64,000 nucleotides of DNA from the NCBI RefSeq assembly GCF_030272615.1, contig NC_081408.1, positions 203,686,113 to 203,750,112 of the forward strand. The letters run 5' to 3'. The notes beneath the pieces are model-generated. The model made no database searches. It was not told the DNA's origin and saw only the letters and a list, made by a program, of their open reading frames with translations. Origin of the DNA: Cryptomeria japonica (lineage: Eukaryota > Streptophyta > Pinopsida > Cupressales > Cupressaceae). The translations under genes were made by a program, and so were the position numbers. Shown here piece after piece: positions 22,309 through 33,281 of this stretch; the stretch's first letter is position 1, and the number at the start of each line of letters is the position of its first letter.

Positions 22309-23568
22309 TTACTTCTTGAAATCATCCACCATCTTTTTGTAAGGCACGCGTTTGTCATCTTTGGTTTGATAGTCATCATTGATTTCATGAATGACAAGCT
22401 GAGAGTCTCCAAATACTTGAAGTTGTTTAATGTTCCATTCTATAGCCATTTTGATACCTATTATCAATGCTTCATACTCTGCTATATTGTTTGTGCACAG
22501 AAAGCTTAATTTGTATACTTTCAGGATTGTATGCCCTTGTGGTGTGATGAAAAGATTTCCTACTCCCGATCCGTGTTGTGTATATGAACCATCAAAGTAT
22601 AGTTGCCATGCTTTTGTTGTAATTGTTAAGATATCAGCATCAGGAAATTCAATTTGTAGAGGATGATTATCTTGAAGTGGTGTCTCTGCTAGTTGATCTG
22701 CGATGACTTGTCCCTTGATAGATTTTCTATCAACATATTTGATATCAAACTCACTTAGAATCATGATACATTTTTCTAGTCGTCCTGTCAATGTGGCTTT
22801 GCTGAGGAAATACTTCAGAGGATCAATTTTAGCTATCAACTTGATGGAGTGAGATAGTAGATAGTGTCTTAGTTTTTGACAAGCAAAAAATACTGCCAAG
22901 CATGCTTTTTCTGTTGATGAATAGTTAATCTCATATCCCACTAGTGTTCTGCTGATGTAGTAGATGGCTCGTTCTTTTCCTTCATTATCCTTTTGTGTGA
23001 GAAAAACTCCCAATGATTCTTCGGTAGTTGATACATAGAGTAATAATGGTTTTCCAGGAATTGGTGGCATTAGAATAGGTGGTTGCATGAGATATGCCTT
23101 GATCTTGTTGAATGCTTCTTCACAGTGATGGTCCCATTTGAAATTAACATGTTTGTGCAATAGGTGAGTAAATGGCTGACATTTATCTGCTAATTGAGCC
23201 ACAAATCTTCTGATTGACTGGAGTCTTCCTTGTAGTGATCTTAGTTGACTGATATTCTTGGGAGATGCCATTTCCATGATTGCTTTTACCTTAGCTGGAT
23301 CTACTTCGATTCCTCTTGCTGAAACGATGTATCCCAATAGCTTTCCTGAAGTAACACCAAAGGCATATTTCTTAGGGTTTAGCCTTACCTTGTATTGTTC
23401 TAACCTGTCAAAGATCTTTTCTAGTATTTCTATATGTTCTTCTCTATTGTATGATTTAGCTAATATGTCATCCACATAGTCTTCCATGAATGTATGCATC
23501 ATGTCATGAAATATAGTTGTCATAGCTCTTTGATATGTAGCACCTATGTTCTTTAATCCAAAAGGCAT
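22309..23568 (-). pseudogene. Tat-like Gypsy pol: RT C-half, RNase H and second RNase H
   Basis: A 419-codon open stretch. It opens with MPFGLKNIGATYQRAM and the active-site box EDYVDDILAKS (both Asp intact), then the RT thumb (YKVRLNPKKYAFGV; GKLLGYIVSARGIEVDP). RNase H follows (PLLLYVSTTEESLGVFL, where the usual first Asp of LYVA/D-x is hard to place; AIYYISRTL; HYLLSH). From about residue 325 a second domain of the plant RVT_3 type starts with LYFDGSYTQHGSGVG, with NNIAEYEALIIGI and VFGDSQLVIHEI, the D-E-D residues all present. This second RNase H before integrase is the Tat signature. It is in the same frame as the upstream block, separated by one stop at 23572-23574. Confidence 0.92.
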
Positions 23569-23574
23569 GACGTT

Positions 23575-24546
23575 CTAGCAAAAAGTACCCCATGGGCATG
23601 TAAAAGCTATCTTTTCTTGATCTTCGGGTGCTATTTTGATCTGATTGTATCCAGAGAGACTATTCATTAGAGAAAACATGGAGTGTCCTGTCATTAAATC
23701 TATAATGATGTCAATGTTAGGCAAAGGAAAGTTATCCTTTGGACATGCATTATTAAGATCTCTGAAGTCTGTGCATATTCTGATGCTTTTATCTGGTTTT
23801 GAAACAAGAACAATGTTAGATACCCATTGAGGATATGCTATAGGTCTGATGAATCTAACATCCAGTAATTTTTTTAGTTTTGCTTTGATTAGAAGAGCAA
23901 TATGAGGATGCATTTTTCTTAATTTCTGTTTGACTGGTTTATCTCTTGGATTATCATTCAAGTGATGCATGATAAGCTCTGGATCTAACCCTGGCATGTC
24001 TGCATATGACCAGGCCAAATTGATTTGCCATCGTTTGAAGAATTCCACATACTGTTGCATTTCTACCTCTGATAGAGATGTTGCCGAATGAAGAAACTTT
24101 GGTTGCTCTGTTGTGCCAATGATAACTGCCTCTGTTGGTTCGATCAAAATGGATGATCTCTCTTGATAGTGCTCAAGTAAAGTGTCAAATCTCCCATGTT
24201 CTTGTGCTTCAAGGAGGTTTTCACCGTTAGATGTGACCTTTATTTTTACTTTTTCCTGGTCTAATGTTGCCAATAAATGGTTTTCAGCATTACACCTGAT
24301 ATTCTTTTCTTTATTTTCACTTTTGCGACTAGGAGATTTGGCACCCTCTTGACTGGAAGATGCATTGCTGAAATTCCTAGTGAGAGTTGTTATGGGTTCG
24401 ATTGCGTTAAGATATATAGATATGGCATGGTCATTCAAAAAGGTATCAATGGTGGTATGTCCTTCCTTTTCCCAATCAATAAGCTTAGGGTGGATTAGAG
24501 GTAAGGGATCTTCAGGTTGGTATGTTTCAAGGGTTTCAAGGGTCAT
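23575..24546 (-). pseudogene. Tat-like Gypsy pol: spacer and RT N-half
   Basis: Residues to about 205 are a weakly conserved spacer. RT proper runs from KQKLRKMHPHIALLIKAKLK through FIRPIAYPQWVSNIVLVSKP, RICTDFRDLNNACPKDNFPL to FSLMNSLSGYNQIKIAPED and EKIAFTCPWGTFC. In active relatives the block reads FS-x-MD-x-x-SGYNQI, so the first catalytic Asp is Asn here. The stretch stops at 23574-23572 where relatives have Tyr, just before MPFGLKN. Both changes would inactivate RT. Confidence 0.9.
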
Positions 24547-24612
24547 GATGGAGGTATCAAAGTTTTCAATATGTGTGTTAATGTCTAGAACGGTACTCTC
24601 GTTAGAATGATC

Positions 24613-25665
24613 TCATGTAAGAAGTTCCTGATTGTCCTCGGTTAAGTCCAAGTTAGCCAAATGTGATTCTAATTCAAGTGAACTAGTTCCTGACATTTGT
24701 CCTGCATACATGTGAACTACATCGACTTCTATATCTCCTTCAAAGCATTTCTCTTCAGCTAATTCTTCAAAGTGATAGAAATCCCATTCCCATTCATTAG
24801 AATCTGTATCACTTGCAGCTTGTAGTCTACACACTTGGTCATATAGCATTTCTTCCACTTTTCTGGCTATAATTTTCCTTCTTTCATATTCAATCTCCTC
24901 AGGACTGAGATTGAGTTTTGTCAACTTTTCTATGAGTTCTCCTAAACTTATATTAGCTTCTTTCTTATTTTGATTAAGATCTAAGGCTGCTTGAGAGATG
25001 TTTTTAGTTTGTTTCTCTTGCTAATTTGAAGCTTGCTTCTTTTGCCATTTCAGGTTTATTTGTGCTTGCTGCTTAGCCGATTTTTCTTCCTTTTCAATTT
25101 GAAGTTGTTCTTGTCTATTTTCATATTCCTCTTGTTGTGGACTAAAAGATGTGTTTTTTGGTAGATTGACTTGTCCATACCCTAATCTTGTTTTGTCAGT
25201 TTTCTACTGAGTATGAGGCTCAATAGGTTCTGAGATACCTTATTTTATTTTTCCTATAGGTCATATTCCAGTGTATCCCATCTTTTGAAGAATGTTGAAT
25301 CCTTTTCCATATTTTTCTATAGGAATTCTAACATTGTTGACCTTTTGTTGAGCTTCTTCATCTTTATATAGCCATTGTAGTACATCTTTGTGTTTTGTCT
25401 CCTTTGATAAGGTTCTAGCACTAATAAATGCTCTATCAAATATTGGAAGATGTTTCATAGTTGATTGTTGTTTAGAGCTTGATGGTTTTCCCAAGGATTT
25501 AGGAGAAAGTGGTAATTGTGATATTGAGTATTCCCTGTTCCCTCGATCTCTTAACTGCATTTGTTTTTCCATACTTGACAAAATAGAGGCAAATGATTTT
25601 TCTTTGGACTGTATGTTCAAAGATGTTGCTTCCCTGTTATGCAGAACAATTACTTCCTGGCCCAT
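24613..25665 (-). pseudogene. Tat-like Gypsy pol: region between protease and RT
   Basis: In the same frame as RT. It contains SISQLPLSPKSLGKPSSSK and GKGFNILQKMGYTG (25300-25265), a G-patch-like block often seen behind the protease of such elements, then a charged, probably coiled-coil part and KLNLSPEEIEYERRKIIARK with an acidic tail. Stops near 25258, 25200, 25020 and 24611. No enzymatic motif is expected here; it is polyprotein spacer. Confidence 0.75.
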
Positions 25666-25694
25666 TTTTAGATTGCTACAATGTTGGAATGGAT

Positions 25695-26144
25695 TTAGAT
25701 TGTTATTTCTTGTCCCTCATGGGGAAATTTGACACATTGATGATAGGTTGATGGGACAACTTGCAATTCATGTATCCATGGTCTCCCAAGGAGCACATTA
25801 TATGATAGGTCCAAGTCTAGAACTTGGCATGCTATGTCTTTTTGTAGAGGTCCCACTCTCATTGGTAGTATCATAATTCCCTTGGAGGAACGTTCTTCTT
25901 CATCATAGGCTTTTATAGTGATCCTTTTCTGGACATCAACTGCATCTTCTGAATATCCTAAGGCATGAACAAGACTCAATGAGCAAGTATTTAGGCCAGC
26001 TCCACCATCTATTAGAACACGCTTGACTCGCGTTTTGTGAATAAGGACTTCAATATGTAAGGGAGCATTGTGAGGGTGTTGTAAGGACATGTCATCTTCT
26101 TCAGTGAATGATAAGCAATGAGGGGTTGTGAGATATCCCACCAT
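25695..26144 (-). pseudogene. Tat-like Gypsy protease
   Basis: Retropepsin-type domain: HIEVLIHKTRVKRVLIDGGA has the active-site Asp (D-G-G-A where D-[ST]-G-A is the norm; DGGA is common in plant Tat elements). It continues with LNTCSLSLVHALG and AYDEEERSSKGIMILPMRVG and ends with the flap and Leu-Gly block YNVLLGRPWIHE. It is in the same frame as the gag C-terminus; a single stop (TGA, probably from CGA) at about 26196 divides them. A frameshift follows before pol. It would cleave the Gag-Pol polyprotein. Confidence 0.88.
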
Positions 26145-26198
26145 GGTTTGGAATTGATCAATATCAAGATCTTTGGATATGGTTGTATCTACTAATGC

Positions 26199-26756
26199 TC
26201 ATTCAAGAATCTCCTTGTGTGCAGGTGAAAGTTTTAAAAGTTCCAAGATTGATATTTGGGCAGGTGTTTTCTGCAATTGTTCCACTAGATTGTATTGTTT
26301 TGTTGTAGTGGATGATGTGTTTTTTGTAGGACCTGGAAAAACAACTTTGGCTTTTCTTCTTGTGATAGGCTGAGCATGTTCTTGATTTTGTTTTTCTTTA
26401 ACTACAATCACATTCACCACATTGTCATATGTATGCACATAGTTTACCTTTGCTTTATCCTTACCATTGTTTGTTGTTGATGACTCACCTTTCTCATAGT
26501 TTGGAAGTGGAGTTTTAAAGGCGGTATGAGATTCATTTGTTGTATGTCCATCCATAGTTATTACACCATTATCAATTAATTCTTGTATGACATGTTTCAA
26601 CTTTTGACAATTATCTATGAGATGTCCTTTGTTTCGATGGAAATTGCAATACTGATTATCATTCCACCAAGGTGGTTTGATTTGAGGTTCATAGTTCCTT
26701 TCTTCTGGTAAAGTGATCAATTTGTTTGCGAGAAGTGTCTTTAGTGTTGATCCCAA
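26199..26756 (-). pseudogene. Tat-like Gypsy gag C-terminus with zinc-knuckle-like motif
   Basis: Carries WWNDNQYCNFHRNKGHLIDN and C with the spacing C-x2-H-x4-GH-x4-C, followed by KLKHVIQELIDNGVI. This Cys-His-His-Cys variant followed by a Leu-Ile-Asp helix is the usual nucleic-acid-binding motif of Tat gag proteins. The remainder is polar spacer ending at 26199. Confidence 0.85.
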
Positions 26757-27447
26757 GGGTTCACCAATGTTTGTTAATTATCTTTGAAAGAAAGTTTTGA
26801 TAGTTTGTCTTTGTTGATTGTTGTTTTGTTGTGTTGCTGTTGAGTGAGTAGATAATTTGAAAATCAGTTGTTTTGGTTTCACATTGTTGTTATCTACTAT
26901 TCCATCATTGACGACATTTCAATTTCTATTCCAAAAGTTTTGTTTATCATTGTGATTGTTGTTATTATTATTGTTAGGTGGATGGACTCCTTTGTATATT
27001 TTCAACACACCTTTCTTTATCATAGCTTCCTCCATTCTGATTCTATTATCAACCATTTTTCCAAATTTGATTTCCTTGCATTTTTAAGTAATAACTCATT
27101 TGATCATTTAAGTTGTCAATGAATATGTCTTTTTTTTAATACTCTGGTAATGTGTGAGGATACCGTGATGCTAGGCATCTCCATCGTTTTAAGAACGTCA
27201 TGAAGGGTTCTCCAATCTTTTGTTTAGTGTTGAACTTCATGTTGTATATTGTAGGAATATTGTGAAACAAACTTATCCACCAACTCTGAAAATGATCTTA
27301 TGCCAGGTGCATGTTTGGAAAACCACTCCATAGCTAGTCCAGTTAAGCTTTTCGGAAATAGTCTCATTGAGTAGGTATCTTCATGTGCAAACTCCATACT
27401 CATGGTACAAAATTCTCTTCTATGATCTTGAGGTCAGAGATTCCATC
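26757..27447 (-). pseudogene. Tat-like Gypsy gag core, shifted and stopped
   Basis: Minus-strand reading in changing frames gives SMRLFPKSLTGLAMEWFSKH followed by FSELVDKFVSQY at about 27360-27260, the core of the Gypsy retrotransposon gag domain that forms the particle shell. Farther on, homology is visible only in pieces; more than five stops and at least two frameshifts occur, so this is the most decayed part of the coding region. Confidence 0.8.
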
Positions 27448-28117
27448 TTATTTTTTGTATCTCGGAGTTTCAAAACCTATTGGAAATGGTATCATGTTTA
27501 GATTTCTGTCGAATGGATAAGGACAGATTTCTTGAAGTGAATATTGTCTAACATTTCCTCTTTGCATCTCTTGGATTTGTGTTTGCATTGCTTGCAGTTG
27601 TTGTGTGAGAGTCATGATAGGATTATCAACATGATTTGTTCTTGCATGGCCATGATTTTGCATTCTAGGAGGATTGGGATCTCTTCTTGTTTCATTTTTA
27701 GCTCTTCTTGTATCCTCATTGAATTGAATATTATTCAGGATTTCTACTTCATCTCTTCTAGGTATGTCAGTTTCTTCATTGGTCCTGGTGGTATTGGGAA
27801 TTGATGTATCATTCATGCGGAGACCAAAGATGTCTTCATATTGTTTGTTATTATGAGGAGGGTCACTTTTATTTTGTGTCAATTTATTCACATCAAAATG
27901 TTGGGGAAGTGTAGCACCAGATTTGGCTAGCATTAGAAAGTATTTTTCTTTTTCTTCCTTCAATAATCTCTGCACAGATTTGTCACATTGGGGATCTTTC
28001 TTAATGTCTCTGATGTTTTGTTCTATTATTTCTCCTTCAACTTGTATTTCATCTTCATGTTCCATGGTTATATGCTCTTCGAATGGTTTCAATGTTTTGA
28101 TTTCAGTCTCTGCGATC
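27448..28117 (-). pseudogene. Tat-like Gypsy gag N-terminal region
   Basis: An open stretch of more than 210 codons, rich in charged residues, Asn and Gln (TQQLQAMQTQIQEMQRG), ending with PFDRNLNMIPFPIGFETPRY. It is continuous with an upstream frame to about 28117; the ATG at 28092 is a possible start. I know no function beyond being gag N-terminal linker; its position directly in front of the gag core supports this. Confidence 0.7.
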
Positions 28118-30460
28118 CTTCATCTCTGAGCTCTAGTTAGAATGGGCATACATGTGTGTTATTTTGCTTAGGATTTGATTATCCAAAAGGTTGTTTTGGG
28201 TAAGTGAGCAATTGTCAATTTCAAGGCAATAGAGTGATATGACACTAAAAGAGGATTCAAGTGTTTAAAAGTTTGCAAGTTTTTCGATCTTTGGTTTAGG
28301 AGTGCAATGATGATGATTGATATGAACTAGGTCCAGTAGGAACGATATATCCTATGATGTGGGACGATATTATCCTGACCAAACATTTTAGTTTCATGAT
28401 AAATGATGATTGATCCTGATGAGAAACTATGTTTGAGTGATGATTTTATCAAAGAGGGTGATAATGGACTTTAAGATGTTTAGATGTTGAACTTGTTAAG
28501 GGTGAACACTTTGAGAATCTTGGGGTGTTTATCTTCTAGAGTCTAATTTTGACGAATGATACTTGACCAAGAAAACCAAGCAGACAATTTAAGCATGAAT
28601 TGACAGATAACAGGTGTTTATGCTTACTGCAAATTGATCAGGCAGAAATGATAAATTTGAAACAGGCATGTAAGACACAGTTCTAGACTGACAGATGCAG
28701 AGTTTTGTACGACAAATTATGTAGCATAGAACGACAAGAGATATAAAAAAAAATGACATACTAGTGACTTCATGTGTAAAGCAGTGTTTCATACGACATA
28801 GAACCTTGACTCGTATGACAAAAGATCAAGCAGTACGATAGAATATCTTGACTCGTACAATAGAGGATCAAGAAATATGATAGAGACCTCTGACTCGTAT
28901 GACAGGTATTTGAATAGTGATAAAAATTGTTTGCTTGTTTGAGTTTGGGTCACTTAATTTTGATGTTTTACTTTGGTTTTCCAGTTTTAAATGTCTGATT
29001 TTTTAATTTAGGGATGAATACATAGAAAACACATGATGTGATACATGACTCTCAATCAAGCTAAACCCTAAGGAAGTTGGCTAAGAATGAAAACCTTTGC
29101 TTGCTGACTTATGTACACACCCAATAGCTAATCAGAATACGTCTACTAAGTCTCATGTAATGGATTCTCAATGCTGTATTATCCGACTCCTAACACTAAT
29201 GGGGGCATGATATGGCAAGTGTCTTGGGAGAGTTACTATCTCTCTTGAAAAAAGATTATCACCCTTTCGGAGGTGAATCAGGTAGCTTCTATTTTAACTG
29301 ACACTAGTAAGGGATCCATTCGGTGCGTCGGGGTATAAACTCAATTAAGAGGTCTCCCAGCCTTGAAAACCAAGGTTTGATATACCCGAAGGTATGGAGG
29401 AGAGCTATTCTTGAGCACTGTCGTTGCTTTGATTTTCATCAAAAACACATTTATTTTATAGTGGGTTGGATTACTTGGCATTAGCCATTCCCACTTAGGT
29501 CGTTCCCCTCTCGACGGTCTTAATGGCTAAGAGTTATTAACTCCTCGAGAGGGCAGGCCTGCTAAAGAGATGCACTAATGAAAGCAAAAAGATAAGTCTA
29601 GCTTTCTGATCACCTAAGAAAGGTGAGAGCATACTCGCCTATCATCACAAGCACATAAGGCATGATAGTTCATTTCTTTAAGCCCAAATTGAAGTGTGCC
29701 TAAAAATCTTAAAGAATACACAAAGTTTTTGTTGAATCCTTAGGCAACCTGCAAAATAGATATATTAGTAGTCATGATTGTGTTTTGAATTTGTCTTTGA
29801 CAAGCGTATCTTTGGAAAGCCTCCTACATAAAAGAGTTAGGCTGCAAACATCTCATAGACATAACAAGATTAGCATTGGTGATCCGAACTATGAAATTTT
29901 TAAAAAAAACTATATGAAATTTTAGCCTAACTTCAAATAGGCATAACTTTCTACTCGGGTCTCAAAATTATGAATCGTTTAACTCATTGGAAAGGTCTCC
30001 AAGAGTTCTAGATGACAATCTTGAAAATTTTAATTTTTAGTATTATGGAAAAACATAGAACCAGAGACTCGTATGAAATGCTTTATCAGACAGAACGACA
30101 AATATTTAGATTTCGCATAGACACAAAAACCAGCTCGTATGACACAGGATTTAACAAGCAGAAACACGTATGAAATAGAATTAGCTCTGGTATGATAGTG
30201 AAAATATGCTCTTATGACATAGTATCAGCCTAGTACAAGTAAAGAATTTGCATGAAATAGACTCATATGACACAAATTTAGACTTCCCACGAATAAAGAA
30301 TTTGCACTATAAAAGCTCGTACGAGTCAGAATTAGGTGTCATCTGAAGCTAAAAGGAAGTTCGTACAAGTTGGAAAATCAACTCATACGACATTTTGATT
30401 CTGATTCAGCAGAGATGAATTTTGTTGAGGATTAAGAGGTCAAAAATGATGATTTCTGCC
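28118..30460 (-). other. Long 5' leader of the Tat-like Gypsy element
   Basis: About 2.35 kb between the primer site and gag with no convincing gene; a 67-codon minus-strand open stretch at 28589-28792 has no recognisable motif. The leader has two clusters of a short repeated motif (plus-strand CTCGTATGACA and variants) at about 28790-28905 and 30060-30400. Long leaders are common in Tat and Ogre elements. Confidence 0.6.
28790..30400. repeat. Dispersed CTCGTATGAC motif clusters
   Basis: Copies or close variants near 28790, 28808, 28850, 28892, 30066, 30133, 30163, 30211, 30262, 30318, 30358 and 30387 (plus-strand reading). The variant at 30318 (agctcgtacgagtc) is a near-perfect palindrome. 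The copies are irregularly spaced, unlike a tandem repeat. Confidence 0.65.
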
Positions 30461-30477
30461 CCACGGTGGGTGCCAAA
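30461..30477 (-). promoter_or_regulatory. Primer-binding site of the Tat-like Gypsy element
   Basis: The minus strand reads TGGCACCCACCGTGGGGC one or two bases inside the 5' LTR, a form seen at this place in many plant Gypsy elements. I do not assign the tRNA. Confidence 0.8.
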
Positions 30478-30478
30478 A

Positions 30479-30833
30479 TGTCGTGTTCTGTCAAGTGTAC
30501 CTGTACCTACAACCACAATGCACTCAATAAATCATTATAAGCATGGTTAGAAGATTTAAATCAAAGACATGTAAAACCATAGCTAATCGACTTATTTCCT
30601 CCTAGTAAATGCGAGTATGAAAAATGCTCTCAGATCGGATTATGCAAAATTGAGTGACTTGACTACACTTAGATGGAGGATTTGAATACTGAAAATGCAT
30701 GATCTAGCAAGAATAGCATGATTAAGCTATATGAGTTCATGAATGATCTAGAAAATGAACTAGAATGAAGATTGAATTAAGCTAAAATGAGCATGATAAC
30801 ATTGCTAAGAAATGATAAACTAGAAGCTAGATG
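30479..30833 (-). repeat. 5' LTR of the Tat-like Gypsy element, inner part
   Basis: Matches 18080-18435 of the 3' LTR. It is broken at 30833 by the insertion; its last five bases agatg are repeated on the other side at 37589-37593. Confidence 0.93.
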
Positions 30834-31769
30834 TGTTGGCATATGGGCACTCCAATGACACATTGTTTTTGATTGAAGGTTTTGTCATTGATGGCAACCT
30901 TGCAATACTATGGCACCGACAAGACATTATACCTGCAAAGCATTACTTAGGCAACCTTGCAATCCTATGGCACCGACAAGACATTATACTGGCAAAGCAT
31001 TACTCAAGCAACCTTGCAATCCTATGGCACCGGCAAGACATTATACCAGCAAAGCATTACTCAAACAAGATAGTGCACCGGCATCAGCAAGATCAATCTA
31101 CACCGGCACTGGCATAGAAGAAGTACACCGGCACAGAAAAGAACATGTATACCGGCACTGAGGCCGACAAGATTTTTTATATGTAATATTTTGTTTATTA
31201 TTGTAAGCCAACTTGGAAAATTGTAAAATGACTGTTGTATATAAAAGAGAGTATTGTAAGCATTTGTAGCATATGGATAGGAAGCATAAATAAATTATAA
31301 GGCAGACCTAATGTACGAATTGTAGGTCAAGGGTATATGTAAAGAACAGTGCAAGAACCAATACTGAATCTGGCATTGAAGATGCTATTGTAAAGTAGTA
31401 CAAAATATTGGATTTGTGTAAATCCTCATTGTAAGTTAGTGTGACATTTTATTCAGCAGTGAGCTCTAGGCAGTTGGCCTTCCTGCATGTGTAGACCCCT
31501 ATTGTAAGTAATATTCTCTTATTGGCCAGTAAGTGAATATTGTGGGTCACAAATCCCACTGAGGTTTTTCCCACACCGGGTTTCCTCATTAAACATCTTG
31601 TGTTATGGTGTTCTTTTCATGTGGATGTTTTTAATTCTGTTATTTGCATTAATTTTTGCATATCAGTATACTATTACTTTATGTTCTACATATTTAGTTT
31701 TAAGAAAATTTCATTATCGGTCAGATACTGATTCACCCCCCCCTCTCAGTATCTGTGGGAACCCTAACA
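30834..31769 (+). repeat. 5' LTR of the non-autonomous element
   Basis: 936 bp. Contains three tandem 57-bp units (30893-30949, 30950-31006, 31007-31063), frequent ACCGAC/ACCGGC motifs, and near the end a perfect 10-bp inverted repeat, cagatactga at 31722-31731 and tcagtatctg at 31746-31755, around a C-rich loop. As the 57-bp unit is a multiple of three, a spurious 94-codon open frame crosses it. Confidence 0.93.
30893..31063 (+). repeat. Three tandem 57-bp units in the LTR U3 region
   Basis: Units share the core ccttgcaatcctatggcacc followed by gacaagacattata. Each unit carries ACCGAC or ACCGGC. The same triplet is found in the other LTR at 36712-36882. Confidence 0.9.
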
Positions 31770-31771
31770 AT

Positions 31772-31784
31772 TGGTATCAGAGCC
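31772..31784 (+). promoter_or_regulatory. Primer-binding site of the non-autonomous element
   Basis: TGGTATCAGAGCC two bases after the LTR end, a full match to the initiator tRNA-Met primer site used by plant Copia elements, and the same site as in E1. Confidence 0.94.
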
Positions 31785-31840
31785 TAGTCCTCTATTTTCA
31801 GAAGCCTAACATCTTGAGGAAGATCTTGACACTGGTAAAG

Positions 31841-32975
31841 ATGGAAAATCTAATGAAGCAACTTGAAGGAGCTCTTACTAACTATGATGCAGAGAAGTTA
31901 AAAAATATCAAATTAGAAGATGATTTAAAAGCAGCTTAGGACATTATCCAGGCACTTCATGAAAATCTTACTGTTACAATGAATAAGAGAAGAGAACTTT
32001 GTAAAAAATTGCAAAATGAGAATGATGAAAAGGAATCACTAAATGATATGATAAGCAAATTAAAATAAGAGATCATGACAACAAAAAATGAAATGCAGGA
32101 CATGACTATGAGATTTTGCAAAGAGATTGAGGATAGAAAGAAGAATGAAGAAGAATTGACCAGAAGACTAAGTGATGTAGCAAATGAGAACACAAGACTT
32201 AGCTATGAAAATGACATGTTGAAGACAGATCTAATGCATACTCAGAATGACTCAAATGAACTAATGAGACAAAAAGAAATCTTGGAAAGGGAATTGGAAA
32301 TTCAAGAAAAGCTCAGAAGAACTTGGTACCTTATTGAAGAATCAAAAACCCAAAGGTGACACTTCTGGAATTGGATTTGAAGTTGGAGAAAGCTCCGGTA
32401 ATGCAAATACCTAAGATCACAGCAAACCGGTAAGACCTTCTAATACTTACAAATTCAATGGAAAATTCTTTAACTGTAATAAATATGGTCATAGGGCGAA
32501 TGAATGTAGATCTAGGAATTATCAAAACATCAATCCTCCCACCGATCAATGCACCAAATGCAACAAAATTGGTCATAACTCTAAAAATTGCAGAATGAAT
32601 GTAAGATGTTATGTTTGTGGAAGATTTGGTCATTTATCAAATAAATGCAGAACACAAACCGACATAGGATATGGGAAAGCTATTCAGAAAAATAATGTAA
32701 CTTGTTATGCATGTAACAAGATTGGTCATATTGCTAAATTTTGTAGAAGTAAAGGTACACCGGTAGATAACAGAAGTACTAGCTTGAAAGGTAAAGAAAA
32801 GGTTGAAGAGGTTAAGAAATTTTTTTCAAAGCAATGGATTAGAAAAGGTAAACCAAATATTGGGGTTACTCCTCCACCGGTAGAACCAACAAATGCTTCA
32901 CCGACAGGACAATATGATGCTCCACCGGTAGGATAGAGAAATGCTCCACCGATAGGATGTTCTTCATCAAATTGA
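31841..32975 (+). pseudogene. ORF1 of the non-autonomous element: coiled coil plus zinc knuckles
   Basis: Starts at the ATG at 31841, 57 bp after the primer site. The first 170 codons are a long Glu/Lys/Leu-rich coiled coil (KNEEELTRRLSDVANENTR is typical). After a frameshift near 32340 comes a block with four Cys-x2-Cys-x4-His-x4-Cys zinc knuckles at about 32465-32760; the first has lost its first Cys (Phe), the others (CTKCNKIGH, CYVCGRFGH, CYACNKIGH) are complete. A Lys-rich and then Pro-rich tail with repeated APPVG ends at 32975. Stops at 31937, 32066 and 32934 are explained by single C-to-T changes at Gln codons; one more stands near 32411. The usual Copia gag core is not recognisable. 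A Gag-like role (RNA binding and assembly) is inferred from the knuckles. Confidence 0.82.
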
Positions 32976-33281
32976 AGAAATTTATCTTGAGGGTTTGGCA
33001 ATCAAATGACACATGTGTTATTATTCCCTCGGTTAGAGAAAAGAAGTTGAAAATCTTTCATTACCGGCAAATAAAGTTGAGCTAATACATTACCGGCAAG
33101 CAATTAATGTGGTAGGTAGCAGAAAAGACTTTATAAAATAAGGTTTTTGGCTCCATTTCATTTCACCATGAATTCAAACTTTTAGAGAGCGCAAAGATTT
33201 CCGAGCTAAGGCATTCCGAGCAAAGAGGCAAAGCACTTCAGCAATCAATCCATCCAAAGGTAGAAAAAGGTATTTATCATC
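32976..33281 (+). other. Inter-ORF spacer with promoter-like features
   Basis: About 300 bp without open frames. It contains ttataaaata at 33131-33140, about 140 bp before the ORF2 start, and purine-rich leader-like sequence afterwards. The ATG at 33282 has A at -3 and G at +4, a favourable plant context. Promoter activity is only suggested. Confidence 0.4.

Noticed and set aside
22430-22666. Plus-strand open frames opposite the Gypsy RT and RNase H (also at 23258, 24277, 25388, 27544)
   Set aside because: They are antisense shadows of clearly recognised pol and gag domains on the minus strand.
30833-31117. 94-codon open frame crossing the 57-bp repeats of the LTR
   Set aside because: The repeat length is a multiple of three, so an open frame multiplies automatically; overlapping frames are open too and there is no gene-like context.
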